Below are positions 29,804 through 43,474 of a stretch of DNA of 64,000 nt, piece after piece. Positions within the stretch are counted from its first letter, which is position 1, and each line of letters opens with the position of its first letter. Under the pieces are notes generated by a model. It had not been told where the DNA came from, did not search any database, and saw only the letters and a list, made by a program, of their open reading frames with translations. The stretch covers positions 5,607,001 to 5,671,000 of the forward strand of contig NZ_AP021903.1 in assembly GCF_018326005.1 (NCBI RefSeq), read 5' to 3'. The translations under genes were made by a program, and so were the position numbers. The stretch comes from Pseudomonas sp. Seg1. GTDB taxonomy: Bacteria > Pseudomonadota > Gammaproteobacteria > Pseudomonadales > Pseudomonadaceae.

Positions 29804-31657
29804 ATGCTCAAACGCCTTGCCTGGCTGGCGCTCTGTGTCTGCGCCCCGCTGTCCGCCGCGCCAAACATCGACCCTCAACGTTTGCAGCAACTGGCCAACG
29901 ACCGTTTCTGGATTTCCCTCGGTCACTACGAAACCGCCAAACTCGGCGGCTGGCGCAGCTATGTCAGCGACAGGAAATTCTTTCTCGCCCCTGATGGCAA
30001 TGAGCACCCCGATCACGAACTGGCCGCTACGGTGCAGGCGCTGTACGCCCCGGCCAGCCTCGGCGAGCAACATGCACAATGCGTTTATCCCGCCCGTACC
30101 CGTTGGCTGAAGGCGCAACTAAACCTCACCGATCTGCCGACGCCCGCGTGCGCCGAGTACAAAAAGTGGTTCAAGGATGTCTCCCCGCACAGCGCGGTGA
30201 TGATCTTCCCGGCTGCGTATCTCAACAGCCCGTCATCGATGTTCGGCCACACCCTGCTGCGCATCGATCAGGCTGACGTGCAAAGCGACAAGACCTCGCT
30301 GCTCAGTTACGCGATCAACTTCGGCGCCTATATCGAAGGTTCCGACAACAGCATTCTCTACGCTTGGAAAGGCTTGATGGGCGGCTATCCCGGCCTGTTC
30401 GCGCTGGTGCCGTACCAGGAAAAACTCTCCGAATACCGCAGCCTGGAAAACCGCGACCTGTGGGAATACCGGCTGAACCTGACGCAAGAAGAAACCGCAC
30501 GCATGGTCGAGCATGTGTGGGAGTTGAAGCAGATCCAGTTCGACTATTTCTTCTTCGACGAAAACTGCTCGTATCGTCTGCTTGAACTGCTGCAAGTGGC
30601 GCGCCCGAGCCTGCGCCTGACCGAGCAATTCCCGCTGACCGCGATCCCCACCGACACGGTCAAAGCGGTGAAAGAGGCCGGGCTGGTGGAAAGCATCGAA
30701 TACCGTCCTTCCCGCGAGCGTGAATTGCTCAGCCGTGCCGAGCCGCTGAGTGGCGAAGAACAGCAATGGGTATTGAAGGTCAGCGCCGATCAACAGCAGC
30801 TGCAAGACCCGGCCTTCAAAGCCCTGCCCCGCGCCCGCCAAGCCTTGATCATCGACGCGGCTTACCGCTTGGAACGCTATCGCGCCAACGGTCAGGAACG
30901 CGATCCGCAGCGGGCGCAACGCAGTTTCGAACTGCTGCGGGCGATCAATAAAAACCCGGCACCGGATCTGGAGATCCCACAACCCGGTCTGCCCGAAGAC
31001 GGCCACGAATCACGCACCTGGCAGGCCGGTGTCGGCACACGTGGTGATCGTGCGTTCGGCGAGTATGGCTTGCGCATGGCTTACCACGACCTGAACGACA
31101 ACGCCGAAAGTTTCCCGCTGGGTGCGCAGATCGAAATCCTGCAGATGAAACTGCGCCAGTACGAAGGCAATCACTGGCAATTCCAGCAACTCGATCTCGC
31201 GACCATTCGTTCACTGACGCCGCGTAACGAGCTGCTTCAGCCCCTGTCGTGGCAAGTCACTGGCGGGCTGGAGCGTGTGCCGGGCAAGCATGACGACGAA
31301 ACGCTGGTCAGCCACGTCAATGGTGGCGGGGGTGGCACCTGGCAATTGGGCGAAGACGTGCTGGGTTTCGCCCTCGGTACGGTGCGGGTTGAACACAACA
31401 ATGACTTCGCCGGTTTCATCGCCCCGGCGGCCGGCTTCAACAGTGGCGTGTTGTGGAAAAACCCGCTGGGCAATCTGAGTGTGGAGGCCAAGGGTGATTA
31501 CTTCACCAACGGCGAAGTGCGCCGCAGCCTGAGCCTTAATCAGCAGTGGGAATTGTCGCGCAACCTTGGTTTGCGCCTGAGTGCGCAGCGTGAGTTCAGC
31601 CACGTCGCGACGCCAGAGACGGAAGTCATGCTCGAAGTGAAGTGGTATCACTACTGA
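29804..31657 (+). CDS. DUF4105 (Lnb-type N-terminal domain) membrane-associated protein
   Basis: 617 residues. Signal peptide MLKRLAWLALCVCAPLSAA from the ATG at 29804. The papain-like DUF4105 domain covers about 110-300, with His149 in SSMFGHTLLRID and Cys255 in FFFDENCSYRLLELL as the likely catalytic pair. The same domain in Lnb of Gram-positives moves an acyl chain to make lyso-form lipoproteins; activity in pseudomonads is not established. The last 250 residues are beta-rich and end in VMLEVKWYHY, like an outer-membrane barrel with a C-terminal aromatic. So likely envelope-bound. Confidence 0.8.
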   Translation: MLKRLAWLALCVCAPLSAAPNIDPQRLQQLANDRFWISLGHYETAKLGGWRSYVSDRKFFLAPDGNEHPDHELAATVQALYAPASLGEQHAQCVYPARTRWLKAQLNLTDLPTPACAEYKKWFKDVSPHSAVMIFPAAYLNSPSSMFGHTLLRIDQADVQSDKTSLLSYAINFGAYIEGSDNSILYAWKGLMGGYPGLFALVPYQEKLSEYRSLENRDLWEYRLNLTQEETARMVEHVWELKQIQFDYFFFDENCSYRLLELLQVARPSLRLTEQFPLTAIPTDTVKAVKEAGLVESIEYRPSRERELLSRAEPLSGEEQQWVLKVSADQQQLQDPAFKALPRARQALIIDAAYRLERYRANGQERDPQRAQRSFELLRAINKNPAPDLEIPQPGLPEDGHESRTWQAGVGTRGDRAFGEYGLRMAYHDLNDNAESFPLGAQIEILQMKLRQYEGNHWQFQQLDLATIRSLTPRNELLQPLSWQVTGGLERVPGKHDDETLVSHVNGGGGGTWQLGEDVLGFALGTVRVEHNNDFAGFIAPAAGFNSGVLWKNPLGNLSVEAKGDYFTNGEVRRSLSLNQQWELSRNLGLRLSAQREFSHVATPETEVMLEVKWYHY

Positions 31658-31674
31658 TCAGGCACATCGCAGAA

Positions 31675-31769
31675 CCTGTGTGAGCGGGCTTGCCCGCGAT
31701 AGCGGACTGTCAGCCGACAAAGATGTTGAGTCTGATGGCCTCATCGCGGGCAAGCCCGCTCCCACAGGG
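31675..31769. repeat. REP pair, GCGGGCAAGCCCGC type
   Basis: gtgagcgggcttgcccgcgatagcgg and its inverse catcgcgggcaagcccgctcccacagg, 40 bp apart, directly after the DUF4105 stop. Confidence 0.85.
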
Positions 31770-31871
31770 TTCTCCGGTGTTCAACGAAAAACTTACATGT
31801 CTTTCACCAACGTCCGACGAATCCGCTTCTAGACTTTCCCCATCAGCCGTGTGACGGCGCGGGAGAGTGCG

Positions 31872-32228
31872 ATGTGGCGGTGTGCGGGTTTGCTGGGAGT
31901 TTTGCTGTTGCTGGGTGGTTGCCAATCCACCCATGAAGATCTGATCGCCAAAGGTTATCCACCGGCCTTCGCCGACGGTTTCGATGACGGTTGTGTCAGT
32001 GGCCGGCAGGCTGCCGGTTCGATCAGCGGCGAGTTTCGCAAGAACGTGCCGCGCTATCTGAAGGATAAGCAGTACGCCGACGGCTGGACCGATGGCTTCC
32101 GCCAGTGTCAGGCAATGCTGGAAAACAAGGATCGCGAAGACTACCGCAACGAACACTGGGACCAACGCGAGCGCGCCTGGCAGCAGCAGAAAGATCAGGA
32201 CGCCGGGCGGGCCTATCGTTCGCAATAG
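31872..32228 (+). CDS. Small lipoprotein, function unknown
   Basis: 118 residues from the ATG at 31872, preceded by gggagag. The signal is MWRCAGLLGVLLLLGG with lipobox Cys17 followed by QSTHEDL, so outer membrane by the +2 rule. Two similar segments, PPAFADGFDDGCVSGR and QYADGWTDGFRQCQ, suggest a repeat of A-D-G-[FW]-x-D-G-x-x-x-[CR], the only internal structure visible. The C-terminus is charged and helical. It is followed at 71 bp by the GreB-like gene and may be co-transcribed. Confidence 0.78.
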   Translation: MWRCAGLLGVLLLLGGCQSTHEDLIAKGYPPAFADGFDDGCVSGRQAAGSISGEFRKNVPRYLKDKQYADGWTDGFRQCQAMLENKDREDYRNEHWDQRERAWQQQKDQDAGRAYRSQ

Positions 32229-32298
32229 GTCGCTTGCAGACATCCAGTGAAACCAAATGCCTGCGACCATGGCCAGACTCTATAAAGAGGAGGACACC

Positions 32299-34220
<1,922 letters not shown>

Positions 34221-34327
34221 TTATGAAATTAAATGGTGCACAGGATATAAATCGGTTCGTTTTTTGCCCTGATTTCGCACCTGAATAGGGAGACCAAATT
34301 CAAGTCATGCACCAACAGTTACACCGC

Positions 34328-34420
34328 CATCGCTGGCAAGCCAGCTCCCACCGTGTCCAGCGGCGTTCACAAAAATCAGGGCATGACAAAAATCCTGTGG
34401 GAGCTGGCTTGCCAGCGATG
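34328..34420. repeat. REP pair, GAGCTGGCTTGCCAGCGAT type
   Basis: catcgctggcaagccagctcccac (34328) and gtgggagctggcttgccagcgatg (to 34420) in inverse orientation. A third REP family in this window. Confidence 0.85.
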
Positions 34421-34449
34421 AATCCCACTCGGTCAACCTGAAAACCCAG

Positions 34450-34479
34450 GCAAAAAAAACGGAGCCCGAAGGCTCCGCT
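34450..34479 (-). terminator. Rho-independent terminator of ettA
   Basis: On the minus strand gcggagcc-ttcg-ggctccg then eight Ts, 20 bp after the ettA stop. Confidence 0.9.
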
Positions 34480-34499
34480 TTTCATGCAACCAACCCGAA

Positions 34500-36164
<1,665 letters not shown>

Positions 36165-36458
36165 GGAGAACCTTGGGTCAGTGACAGATGAATGATTGGA
36201 GCGCAGGCGATGCCCGGCCAGGCCGATGCGCGTCGTTCACTTGATCACTTGTTGGCCATCAAGGCGTGCGCGCTAAAAAAACCTGAGTCTAGGAGCTGGA
36301 ACGCTCCCGCGTAACCGGCAAAGCTACCTTAATGACGGAAGGCAGTCCAGCCGCGAGGGGCTGGCACTTCGCCACAACTCAAGGCATGCTAGCCGCCCTT
36401 CGGGCGTCCGGCTTATAGTGCACGTCGCGCCAGTCCAGCCAAACCGCAGGATTACAGC
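36165..36458. other. Divergent region between ettA and morA
   Basis: 294 bp containing the promoters of both genes. No REP unit or clear hexamer pair. A small hairpin gccgccc-ttcg-ggcgtccggc occurs just before morA (about 36391-36412). An in-frame TAG at about 36390 limits how far upstream morA can start. Confidence 0.4.
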
Positions 36459-39400
36459 TTGTCCAACGTTACCCCGCCAGCTTCTGTGAGCGCGTCCAAT
36501 CCGGGGACCGGATCGCCCCTGCGCGGCACATTAAAGGGTGCGCTGGCGACGCTCGTGCTTTTGCTATTGGCGTTGCTGTTCTGGCAACTGCTTGACCAAC
36601 TGCGCGAAACCCAGAAAAACCAGCGCCAGTACACCATCGACTACACCGCCGACCTCGCCTCGCAGGTCAGCCTCAACATGGCGCTGAACGCGCAAATCGC
36701 CCTCAATCTGCTACCGATCGTCGAACAACCGCAATCGGCCGACGAACAGCAGCAATTGCTACGCAAGCTCCAGCAATCGTTACCGGACTTGCGCAGTCTG
36801 GCGTTACTCAGCCCCTCCGGCAAAATCATCAGCGACAGCGCCGCCGACAGCTCCGACGCCGTCTACCTCACCGAACTGGTGCGGCGCAGCCATGCCCAGG
36901 CGCATTACTTCAGTAACGCCGACGACGGTTCGACGGTGCATCTGTTACTCCACCAGGCCAGTGGCAGCACCCGTGGTTATTGGGCCTTGCGCCTGACCCC
37001 GACGTTCTTTGATTCACTGACCAAACAGAGTGAAACCGGACTGCGCCCGTTGTGGCTGGTGGAAAACCGCATCAACCACCAGATCATCAGTCGCGACGAA
37101 GCCCTGCCGTCGGCCAAACCCGGCGTCCTCAGCCCGGACGATCTGGCCAACACCGTGCTCACCGTGCCGCTGAGCAGCAGCGATTGGCAATTGCGCGGGC
37201 TGTTCGACCGCCAGCGTGTGCTCGAAGAACTGCTGCCGGCGTTCATCGGCAAATGCCTGCTGGGCCTGGCCTTCTCGATGCTGCCGGTGATCGCCTTGCT
37301 GAACATGCGCCGCCGTCAGCGCCAAGTGCATGAAGGGCGTCGACGTTATCAGGACATTTTCGAGGGCACCGGTGTTGCCCTTTGCGTACTTGATTTGTCC
37401 GGGCTGAAACAGGTTTTCGAACGTGCGCAGATCCAGACCAGCGATCAGCTCAAGGCCTGGCTCGACCAACCGCAGCAGCGCCAGCAATTACTTCAGGAGC
37501 TGCGCGTCACCGAGGTCAATCAGGTGGCGCTGCAACTGCTCAACGTCAATTCCTGCGAGCACGCCTGGCAACTGTTGATCGACGGTCATCCGCACCGTCA
37601 CTGCGCGATTGGCAACCAGGTGCTCGACGCCGTGCTACAGCAGCAAAAGCAGCTGGAACTGGAAATCAAACTGCCGGACATCAACGGTCGCGACCAGCAC
37701 CTGTGGATGGTCCTGCGCCTGCCGACCGAACAGCATGACTACAAAGCGGTAATCCTCAGCATCAACGACATCACCAGCCGCAAGCTGGTCGAGTTGTCGC
37801 TGCTGGAGCGCGAAGGCTTCTGGTCGGACGTGGTGCGTACCGTGCCGGATCACCTGTACGTGCAAGACGTGATCAGCCAGCGGATGATTTTCAGCAACCA
37901 CCACCTCGGCCAGACCCTCGGTTACAACCGCTCCGAATTGCATCAGATGGGCGAATACTTCTGGGAAATTCTCCTGCACCCGGAAGACGCCGATTACTAC
38001 CATCGCTCGCGGCAGATGCAGCGCCACGCCGGTTACAGTCAGTTGCTGCAATGTCAGTTACGTTTCCGTCATCGCGATGGCGAGTGGCGGCGCTTCGACA
38101 TCCGTGAACAGGCACTGGCGCGCGACAAGCACGATCAGGTCACGCGCATCATCGGCGTGGCCAAGGACATCACCGAACAGATCGAGGCCAGCGAATCGCT
38201 GCGCGACAGCGAGCAGCGCTACCGCATGCTCGCCGAAAGCATCAGTGACGTGATTTTCTCCACCGACAGCAAACTCTCGCTGAACTACGTCAGCCCCTCG
38301 GTGCAGGCGGTGCTGGGCTACGACGCCGAGTGGATTTTCCAGAACGGCTGGCAATCGACCATCGCCAATCCGCAGCAACTGAGTGGCATCTACAGCTTGA
38401 TGGATCGGGTCAGCAAGGCGCTGGACAAACCCGAGCAACTGGCGCTGTTGCGCAATCAAGTGCAGACGCAACTGTTCCTGTTCGACTGCCTGCGCGCCGA
38501 CGGCCGCAAGATCCCGATCGAACTGCGTCTGGTGTTGGTTTGGGATGAACACGGTGCGTTTGAAGGCGTGCTCGGTGTCGGTCGCGACATCAGCCAGCAA
38601 CGCCGCGCCGAGAAAGACCTGCGCATGGCCGCCACGGTGTTCGAGCACTCGACCTCGGCGATTCTGATCACCGACCCGGCCGGTTATATCGTCCAGGCCA
38701 ACGAAGCGTTCAGCAGGGTCAGCGGTTACGCGGTGAGCGAGGTGCTCGACCAGTTGCCGAACATGCTCACCGTCGACGAACAGCAGGACGCGCACCTGCG
38801 CTACGTGCTCAAGCAATTGCACTTGCACAACACCTGGGAAGGTGAAGTCTGGCTCAAGCGCCGTAACGGCGAGCATTATCCGGCGTGGGTCGGCATCACC
38901 GCCGTGCTCGACGACGAAGGCGACCTGGCCAGTTACGTGTGTTTCTTCAGCGACATCAGCGAGCGCAAGGCCAGCGAGCAGCGCATCCATCGCCTCGCCT
39001 ACTACGACGCCCTGACCCACCTGCCCAACCGCACGCTGTTCCAGGATCGCCTGCACACCGCGCTGCAATCGGCCGAACGGCAGAAGTCGTGGGTGGTGCT
39101 GATGTTCCTTGACCTCGACCGCTTCAAACCGATCAACGATTCCCTCGGCCATGCCGCCGGCGACCGCATGTTGAAAGACATGGCCACGCGCCTGCTGGCC
39201 TGCGTCGATGATGACGACACCGTGGCGCGCATGGGCGGCGATGAGTTCACCTTGCTCCTGCAACACCGCTCCAGCCGCGAGATGGCGCTGAACCGGGCGA
39301 TTCATGTCGCCGAGCAGATTCTCGCCAGCCTCGTGCGTCCATTCGTACTGGAAAGTCGCGAGTTCTTCGTCACCGCGAGCATCGGCATCGCTCTGAGCCC

Positions 39401-40307
39401 GCAAGATGGCAACGAACTCAGCCAGTTGATGAAGAACGCCGACACCGCGATGTACCACGCCAAGGAGCGCGGCAAGAACAACTTCCAGTTCTATCAGGCC
39501 GACATGAACGCCAGTGCGCTCGAACGCCTGGAACTCGAAAGCGACCTGCGCCACGCCCTGGAGCAGAACGAATTCGTCCTGTATTACCAGCCACAGTTCA
39601 GCGGCGACGGCAAACGCCTGACCGGCGCCGAAGCCTTGCTGCGCTGGCGCCATCCGCGTCGAGGGCTGGTGCCGCCGGGGGATTTCATTCCGGTGCTGGA
39701 AGAGCTCGGGCTGGTGGTGGACGTCGGCGACTGGGTGATCAGCGAGGCTTGCCGTCAGCTCAAGACCTGGCACCAGAACCGAGTGCGCGTGCCGAAGGTG
39801 TCGGTAAACATTTCCGCCAGGCAGTTCTCCGACGGCCAGCTCGGCACGCGAATCGCCACGATCCTGCGCGAAACCGGCCTGCCGCCGGCGTGCCTGGAGC
39901 TGGAACTGACTGAAAGTATTTTGATGCGTGAAGTCAGCGAAGCGATGCAGATTCTCGCCGGCCTGAAAAACCTTGGCCTGAGCATTGCGGTCGACGACTT
40001 TGGCACCGGTTACTCATCGCTGAACTACCTCAAGCAGTTCCCGATCGACGTGCTGAAGATCGACCGCACCTTCGTCGACGGCCTGCCGTCCGGTGAGCAG
40101 GACGCGCAGATCGCCCGGGCAATCATCGCCATGGCCCACAGCCTGAATCTGGCGGTAATCGCTGAAGGCGTGGAAACCCATGAGCAACTGGACTTCCTGC
40201 GTGAGCATGGTTGCGATGAGGTTCAGGGGTATCTGTTCGGACGGCCGATGCCGGCGAGCCGGTTCGAGGCGCAGTTCAGCAATGACGCGCTCTTCATGTT
40301 CGACTGA
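36459..40307 (+). CDS. morA: MorA: membrane PAS-GGDEF-EAL c-di-GMP protein
   Basis: 1282 residues. A membrane helix near 28-44 and another near 265-285 bracket a periplasmic sensor region; three or four PAS domains follow (about 300-845, e.g. [20 protein letters not shown]). The GGDEF domain keeps its motif at 926-930 ([10 protein letters not shown]) and the EAL domain keeps EALLRWR at 1058-1064 plus [10 protein letters not shown], so both cyclase and phosphodiesterase activity are possible. The start is TTG; the only in-frame stop upstream is about 70 bp away and no ATG or GTG lies between. MorA regulates motility and biofilm in P. putida and P. aeruginosa (PA4601), where it also precedes glyA. 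Confidence 0.92.
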   Translation: MSNVTPPASVSASNPGTGSPLRGTLKGALATLVLLLLALLFWQLLDQLRETQKNQRQYTIDYTADLASQVSLNMALNAQIALNLLPIVEQPQSADEQQQLLRKLQQSLPDLRSLALLSPSGKIISDSAADSSDAVYLTELVRRSHAQAHYFSNADDGSTVHLLLHQASGSTRGYWALRLTPTFFDSLTKQSETGLRPLWLVENRINHQIISRDEALPSAKPGVLSPDDLANTVLTVPLSSSDWQLRGLFDRQRVLEELLPAFIGKCLLGLAFSMLPVIALLNMRRRQRQVHEGRRRYQDIFEGTGVALCVLDLSGLKQVFERAQIQTSDQLKAWLDQPQQRQQLLQELRVTEVNQVALQLLNVNSCEHAWQLLIDGHPHRHCAIGNQVLDAVLQQQKQLELEIKLPDINGRDQHLWMVLRLPTEQHDYKAVILSINDITSRKLVELSLLEREGFWSDVVRTVPDHLYVQDVISQRMIFSNHHLGQTLGYNRSELHQMGEYFWEILLHPEDADYYHRSRQMQRHAGYSQLLQCQLRFRHRDGEWRRFDIREQALARDKHDQVTRIIGVAKDITEQIEASESLRDSEQRYRMLAESISDVIFSTDSKLSLNYVSPSVQAVLGYDAEWIFQNGWQSTIANPQQLSGIYSLMDRVSKALDKPEQLALLRNQVQTQLFLFDCLRADGRKIPIELRLVLVWDEHGAFEGVLGVGRDISQQRRAEKDLRMAATVFEHSTSAILITDPAGYIVQANEAFSRVSGYAVSEVLDQLPNMLTVDEQQDAHLRYVLKQLHLHNTWEGEVWLKRRNGEHYPAWVGITAVLDDEGDLASYVCFFSDISERKASEQRIHRLAYYDALTHLPNRTLFQDRLHTALQSAERQKSWVVLMFLDLDRFKPINDSLGHAAGDRMLKDMATRLLACVDDDDTVARMGGDEFTLLLQHRSSREMALNRAIHVAEQILASLVRPFVLESREFFVTASIGIALSPQDGNELSQLMKNADTAMYHAKERGKNNFQFYQADMNASALERLELESDLRHALEQNEFVLYYQPQFSGDGKRLTGAEALLRWRHPRRGLVPPGDFIPVLEELGLVVDVGDWVISEACRQLKTWHQNRVRVPKVSVNISARQFSDGQLGTRIATILRETGLPPACLELELTESILMREVSEAMQILAGLKNLGLSIAVDDFGTGYSSLNYLKQFPIDVLKIDRTFVDGLPSGEQDAQIARAIIAMAHSLNLAVIAEGVETHEQLDFLREHGCDEVQGYLFGRPMPASRFEAQFSNDALFMFD

Positions 40308-40323
40308 ACATCTGCGGTGCGGC

Positions 40324-40417
40324 CTTCGCGAGCAGGCTCGCTCCCACAGGAATTGATGTCGATCACAAAATCGCAGGCCTGCCTCGATTACTGTGGGAGC
40401 TGGCTTGCCAGCGATGG
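40324..40417. repeat. Hybrid REP pair
   Basis: The left unit (cttcgcgagcaggctcgctcccacag) belongs to the GAGCCTGCTCGCGA family and the right one (ctgtgggagctggcttgccagcgatg) to the GAGCTGGCTTGCCAGC family. They share only the ctcccacag / ctgtgggag tails. A mixed doublet between morA and glyA. Confidence 0.75.
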
Positions 40418-40546
40418 GGCCAGCAAAAGCACCGCACATCTGTCATGAACGCCACTTGTCTGCGACATGATGTCGTTTCATATGCCATCCAAAACCCATT
40501 GGGTTAGAATGCCCCCCTTTTCTGCCCCCGATCCTTGAGGACCGCC

Positions 40547-41800
40547 ATGTTCAGCCGTGATTTGACTATTGCCAAGTACGACGCCGATCTTTTTGCCGCC
40601 ATGGAGCAAGAAGCTCAGCGCCAGGAAGAACACATCGAGCTGATCGCTTCGGAAAACTACACCAGCCCAGCGGTGATGGAGGCTCAAGGCTCGGTTCTGA
40701 CCAACAAGTACGCCGAAGGCTACCCGGGCAAGCGTTACTACGGTGGTTGCGAGTTCGTCGACGTTGTTGAGCAACTGGCCATCGACCGCGCCAAAGAGCT
40801 GTTCGGCGCCGATTACGCCAACGTTCAGCCGCACGCCGGTTCGCAAGCCAACGCCGCTGTTTACCTGGCCCTGCTGCAAGGTGGCGACACCATCCTGGGC
40901 ATGAGCCTGGCCCACGGTGGTCACCTGACCCACGGCGCCAGCGTTTCCTCCTCCGGCAAGCTGTACAACGCCGTGCAGTACGGCATCGACGCCAACGGCC
41001 TGATCGACTACGACGAAGTCGAGCGTCTGGCGGTTGAGCACAAGCCGAAAATGATCGTGGCCGGTTTCTCTGCCTACTCGCAGATCCTGGACTTCCCGCG
41101 TTTCCGCGCCATAGCTGACAAAGTCGGTGCCTACCTGTTCGTCGACATGGCTCACGTAGCCGGTCTGGTCGCCGCTGGCGTCTACCCGAACCCGGTGCCT
41201 TTCGCTGACGTCGTGACCACCACCACGCACAAGACCCTGCGCGGTCCACGTGGCGGCCTGATCCTGGCGCGCGCTAACGCCGAGATCGAGAAAAAGCTGA
41301 ACTCCGCAGTATTCCCGGGCGCCCAGGGTGGTCCGCTGGAGCACGTGATCGCCGCTAAAGCGATCTGCTTCAAGGAAGCGCTGCAGCCTGAGTTCAAGGC
41401 CTACCAGGAACAAGTGGTGCTGAACGCCCAGGCCATGGCCGAAGTGTTCATCGAGCGCGGTTTCGACGTGGTTTCGGGCGGTACCAAAAACCACCTGTTC
41501 CTGCTGTCGCTGATCAAGCAGGACATCTCCGGTAAAGACGCCGACGCCGCTCTGGGCAAAGCGTTCATCACCGTGAACAAAAACTCCGTGCCAAACGATC
41601 CACGCTCGCCGTTCGTTACTTCCGGCCTGCGTTTCGGTACCCCGGCTGTGACCACTCGCGGCTTCAAGCAAGCCGAGTGCAAAGAGCTGGCCGGCTGGAT
41701 CTGCGACATCCTGGCTGACCTGAACAACGAAGCGGTGATCGACGCCGTTCGTGAGAAAGTCAAAGCCATCTGCAAGAAACTGCCGGTATACGGCGCGTAA
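40547..41800 (+). CDS. glyA: Serine hydroxymethyltransferase GlyA
   Basis: 417 residues. A PLP enzyme interconverting serine and glycine with tetrahydrofolate, feeding one-carbon metabolism. The PLP lysine is in [16 protein letters not shown]; other family motifs are [26 protein letters not shown] and [12 protein letters not shown]. The ATG at 40547 follows cttgaggaccgcc; a TTG at 40535 overlaps that site. A -10-like TAGAAT (40505-40510) precedes it. P. aeruginosa has more than one glyA; this is the copy beside morA. It ends in a strong terminator. Confidence 0.96.
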   Translation: MFSRDLTIAKYDADLFAAMEQEAQRQEEHIELIASENYTSPAVMEAQGSVLTNKYAEGYPGKRYYGGCEFVDVVEQLAIDRAKELFGADYANVQPHAGSQANAAVYLALLQGGDTILGMSLAHGGHLTHGASVSSSGKLYNAVQYGIDANGLIDYDEVERLAVEHKPKMIVAGFSAYSQILDFPRFRAIADKVGAYLFVDMAHVAGLVAAGVYPNPVPFADVVTTTTHKTLRGPRGGLILARANAEIEKKLNSAVFPGAQGGPLEHVIAAKAICFKEALQPEFKAYQEQVVLNAQAMAEVFIERGFDVVSGGTKNHLFLLSLIKQDISGKDADAALGKAFITVNKNSVPNDPRSPFVTSGLRFGTPAVTTRGFKQAECKELAGWICDILADLNNEAVIDAVREKVKAICKKLPVYGA

Positions 41801-41824
41801 TTGCGACGTTAAATCTGCAGCATG

Positions 41825-41857
41825 AAAAACCGGCCAAGTGATTGGCCGGTTTTTTTT
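41825..41857 (+). terminator. Rho-independent terminator of glyA
   Basis: aaaaaccggccaa-gtga-ttggccggtttttttt, 25 bp after the stop. Perfect 8-bp stem. Confidence 0.92.
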
Positions 41858-41910
41858 CGCCTGAATTTTTTCAAACGCTTGAACCGCTCAAGAATGGGAC
41901 TTACCGCACA

Positions 41911-41925
41911 ACTGGTCAGACCGGT
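41911..41925. promoter_or_regulatory. Candidate FadR-type GntR operator 1
   Basis: actggtc-a-gaccggt: a 7-1-7 inverted repeat with 6 of 7 arm positions paired. Its core TGGTcagACCG matches the FadR-subfamily operator pattern TGGTnnnACCA in all but one position. It lies upstream of a predicted promoter of the transporter gene. Confidence 0.55.
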
Positions 41926-41948
41926 CATGCCAATTCGTCATTTTTCAC

Positions 41949-41978
41949 TTGCGATCTCGAAAAAACAGCGCCTAGACT
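41949..41978 (+). promoter_or_regulatory. Predicted sigma70 promoter of the DctA-like gene
   Basis: TTGCGA (41949-41954), 18-bp spacer, TAGACT (41973-41978). It lies between the two candidate GntR operators, with the second one just after the expected start of transcription. Confidence 0.5.
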
Positions 41979-41997
41979 GCACCCGCACTGGACATAC

Positions 41998-42008
41998 CGG
42001 TAAGACCA
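41998..42008. promoter_or_regulatory. Candidate FadR-type GntR operator 2
   Basis: CGGTaagACCA matches TGGTnnnACCA in all but the first base. Its centre (42003) is 85 bp from the centre of operator 1, close to eight helical turns, so both sites would face the same side of DNA. Confidence 0.5.
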
Positions 42009-42076
42009 CAATAATTAAGTCCTGAATCTGATGCGCCAAGCGCACGGCAGCCAGGACACCGACCAGGATTCCTCCC

Positions 42077-43390
42077 ATGCTCAGATGGTGCTCGCGTTCA
42101 ATCTTCCTCCAAGTGGTTCTCGGACTGATGCTCGGCATCGTCTGCGGGCTGACCCTTCCTGAATACTCGGCCCAGCTCAAACCGCTCGGGGACGGTTTCA
42201 TCAAACTGATCAAGATGCTCATCGGCCTGATCGTGTTCTGCGTGGTGGTCAGCGGCATCAGTGGCGCGGGCGATCTGAAGAAGGTTGGCCGGATCGGTCT
42301 CAAATCGGTGATCTATTTTGAAGTGTTGACCACCATCGCGCTGGTGATCGGCCTGGTATTCGCCTTCAGTACCGGCATCGGCAGCGGCGCGAATATCCAT
42401 CTGGAGCAGCTGTCCGCCGCCGACATGGGCGACATCGCCGAGCGCGGTCAACACATGCACACCACCACACAGTTCCTGATGGATCTGATCCCGACTTCGG
42501 TGATCGGCGCATTTGCCGACAACAACATTCTGCAAGTGCTGCTGTTTTCGGTGCTGTTCGGCAGCGCGTTGAATCTGGTCGGTGAAGCGGCGTCGGGCAT
42601 CTCGCGACTGATCAACGAACTGAGCCACGTGATCTTCCGGATCATGGGCATGATCGTGCGTCTGGCGCCAATCGGCGTATTCGGCGCCATCGCCTTCACC
42701 ACCAGCAAATATGGCCTCGACTCGCTGCAACATCTGGGCAGTCTGGTCGGCCTGTTTTATCTGACCTGCATCGCGTTCGTCAGCGTGATTCTCGGTCTGG
42801 TGATGCGCGCCTCCGGCCTGCGCATGTGGCCGCTGCTGAAATATCTGCGCGAAGAATTGCTGATCGTCATGGGCACCGCGTCCTCCGATGCCGTGCTGCC
42901 GCAGATCATGCGCAAACTTGAACACTTGGGTATCGGCAGCTCGACCGTCGGCCTGGTGATCCCCACGGGCTACTCGTTCAACCTCGACGGTTTCTCGATC
43001 TACCTCACCCTGGCCATCGTGTTCATCGCCAACGCCACCGGCACGCCGCTGGCCATGACCGACCTGCTGACGATTCTGCTGGTGTCACTGATCACTTCCA
43101 AAGGCGCCCACGGGATTCCCGGTTCGGCGCTGGTGATTCTCGCGGCGACGCTGACGGCGATCCCGGCGATTCCGGTGGTCGGTCTGGTGCTGGTGCTGGC
43201 GGTGGACTGGTTCATGGGCATCGGCCGGGCACTGACTAACCTGATCGGCAACTGCGTCGCCACCGTGGCCATCGCCCGTTGGGAAAAAGACATCGACGTA
43301 CAACGAGCCAACAAAGTACTGAGCGGCCAGCAGGGCTACACCTTTCAGCCGCGTAAAACAGCAACTCCGGCGCACCAGCAAGAGTTCTGA
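42077..43390 (+). CDS. Dicarboxylate/amino acid:cation symporter (DctA-like)
   Basis: 437 residues, polytopic, DAACS family. Eight membrane segments and two re-entrant loops are expected. Family motifs: VMGTASSDAVLPQIMRK (the serine-rich loop, SSD instead of the SSE of DctA) and LVIPTGYSFNLDGFSIY (substrate and sodium/proton site). It resembles DctA but differs in these motifs, so the substrate may be a C4-dicarboxylate, glutamate or a related acid. It is followed by two GntR regulators and has no counterpart that I recall between glyA and the yjiA gene in P. aeruginosa. Confidence 0.85.
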   Translation: MLRWCSRSIFLQVVLGLMLGIVCGLTLPEYSAQLKPLGDGFIKLIKMLIGLIVFCVVVSGISGAGDLKKVGRIGLKSVIYFEVLTTIALVIGLVFAFSTGIGSGANIHLEQLSAADMGDIAERGQHMHTTTQFLMDLIPTSVIGAFADNNILQVLLFSVLFGSALNLVGEAASGISRLINELSHVIFRIMGMIVRLAPIGVFGAIAFTTSKYGLDSLQHLGSLVGLFYLTCIAFVSVILGLVMRASGLRMWPLLKYLREELLIVMGTASSDAVLPQIMRKLEHLGIGSSTVGLVIPTGYSFNLDGFSIYLTLAIVFIANATGTPLAMTDLLTILLVSLITSKGAHGIPGSALVILAATLTAIPAIPVVGLVLVLAVDWFMGIGRALTNLIGNCVATVAIARWEKDIDVQRANKVLSGQQGYTFQPRKTATPAHQQEF

Positions 43391-43474
43391 TTTTCAACCC
43401 TGCCGGGATGGCCGCTGGCTGTGATCTTTTGATCTGGCTTGCGGCGTCTCTCGCAGGCACATGGAGCTAGACCA

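Noticed and set aside
38058..39773. 571-residue frame opposite morA
   Set aside because: Antisense shadow of PAS, GGDEF and EAL coding sequence.
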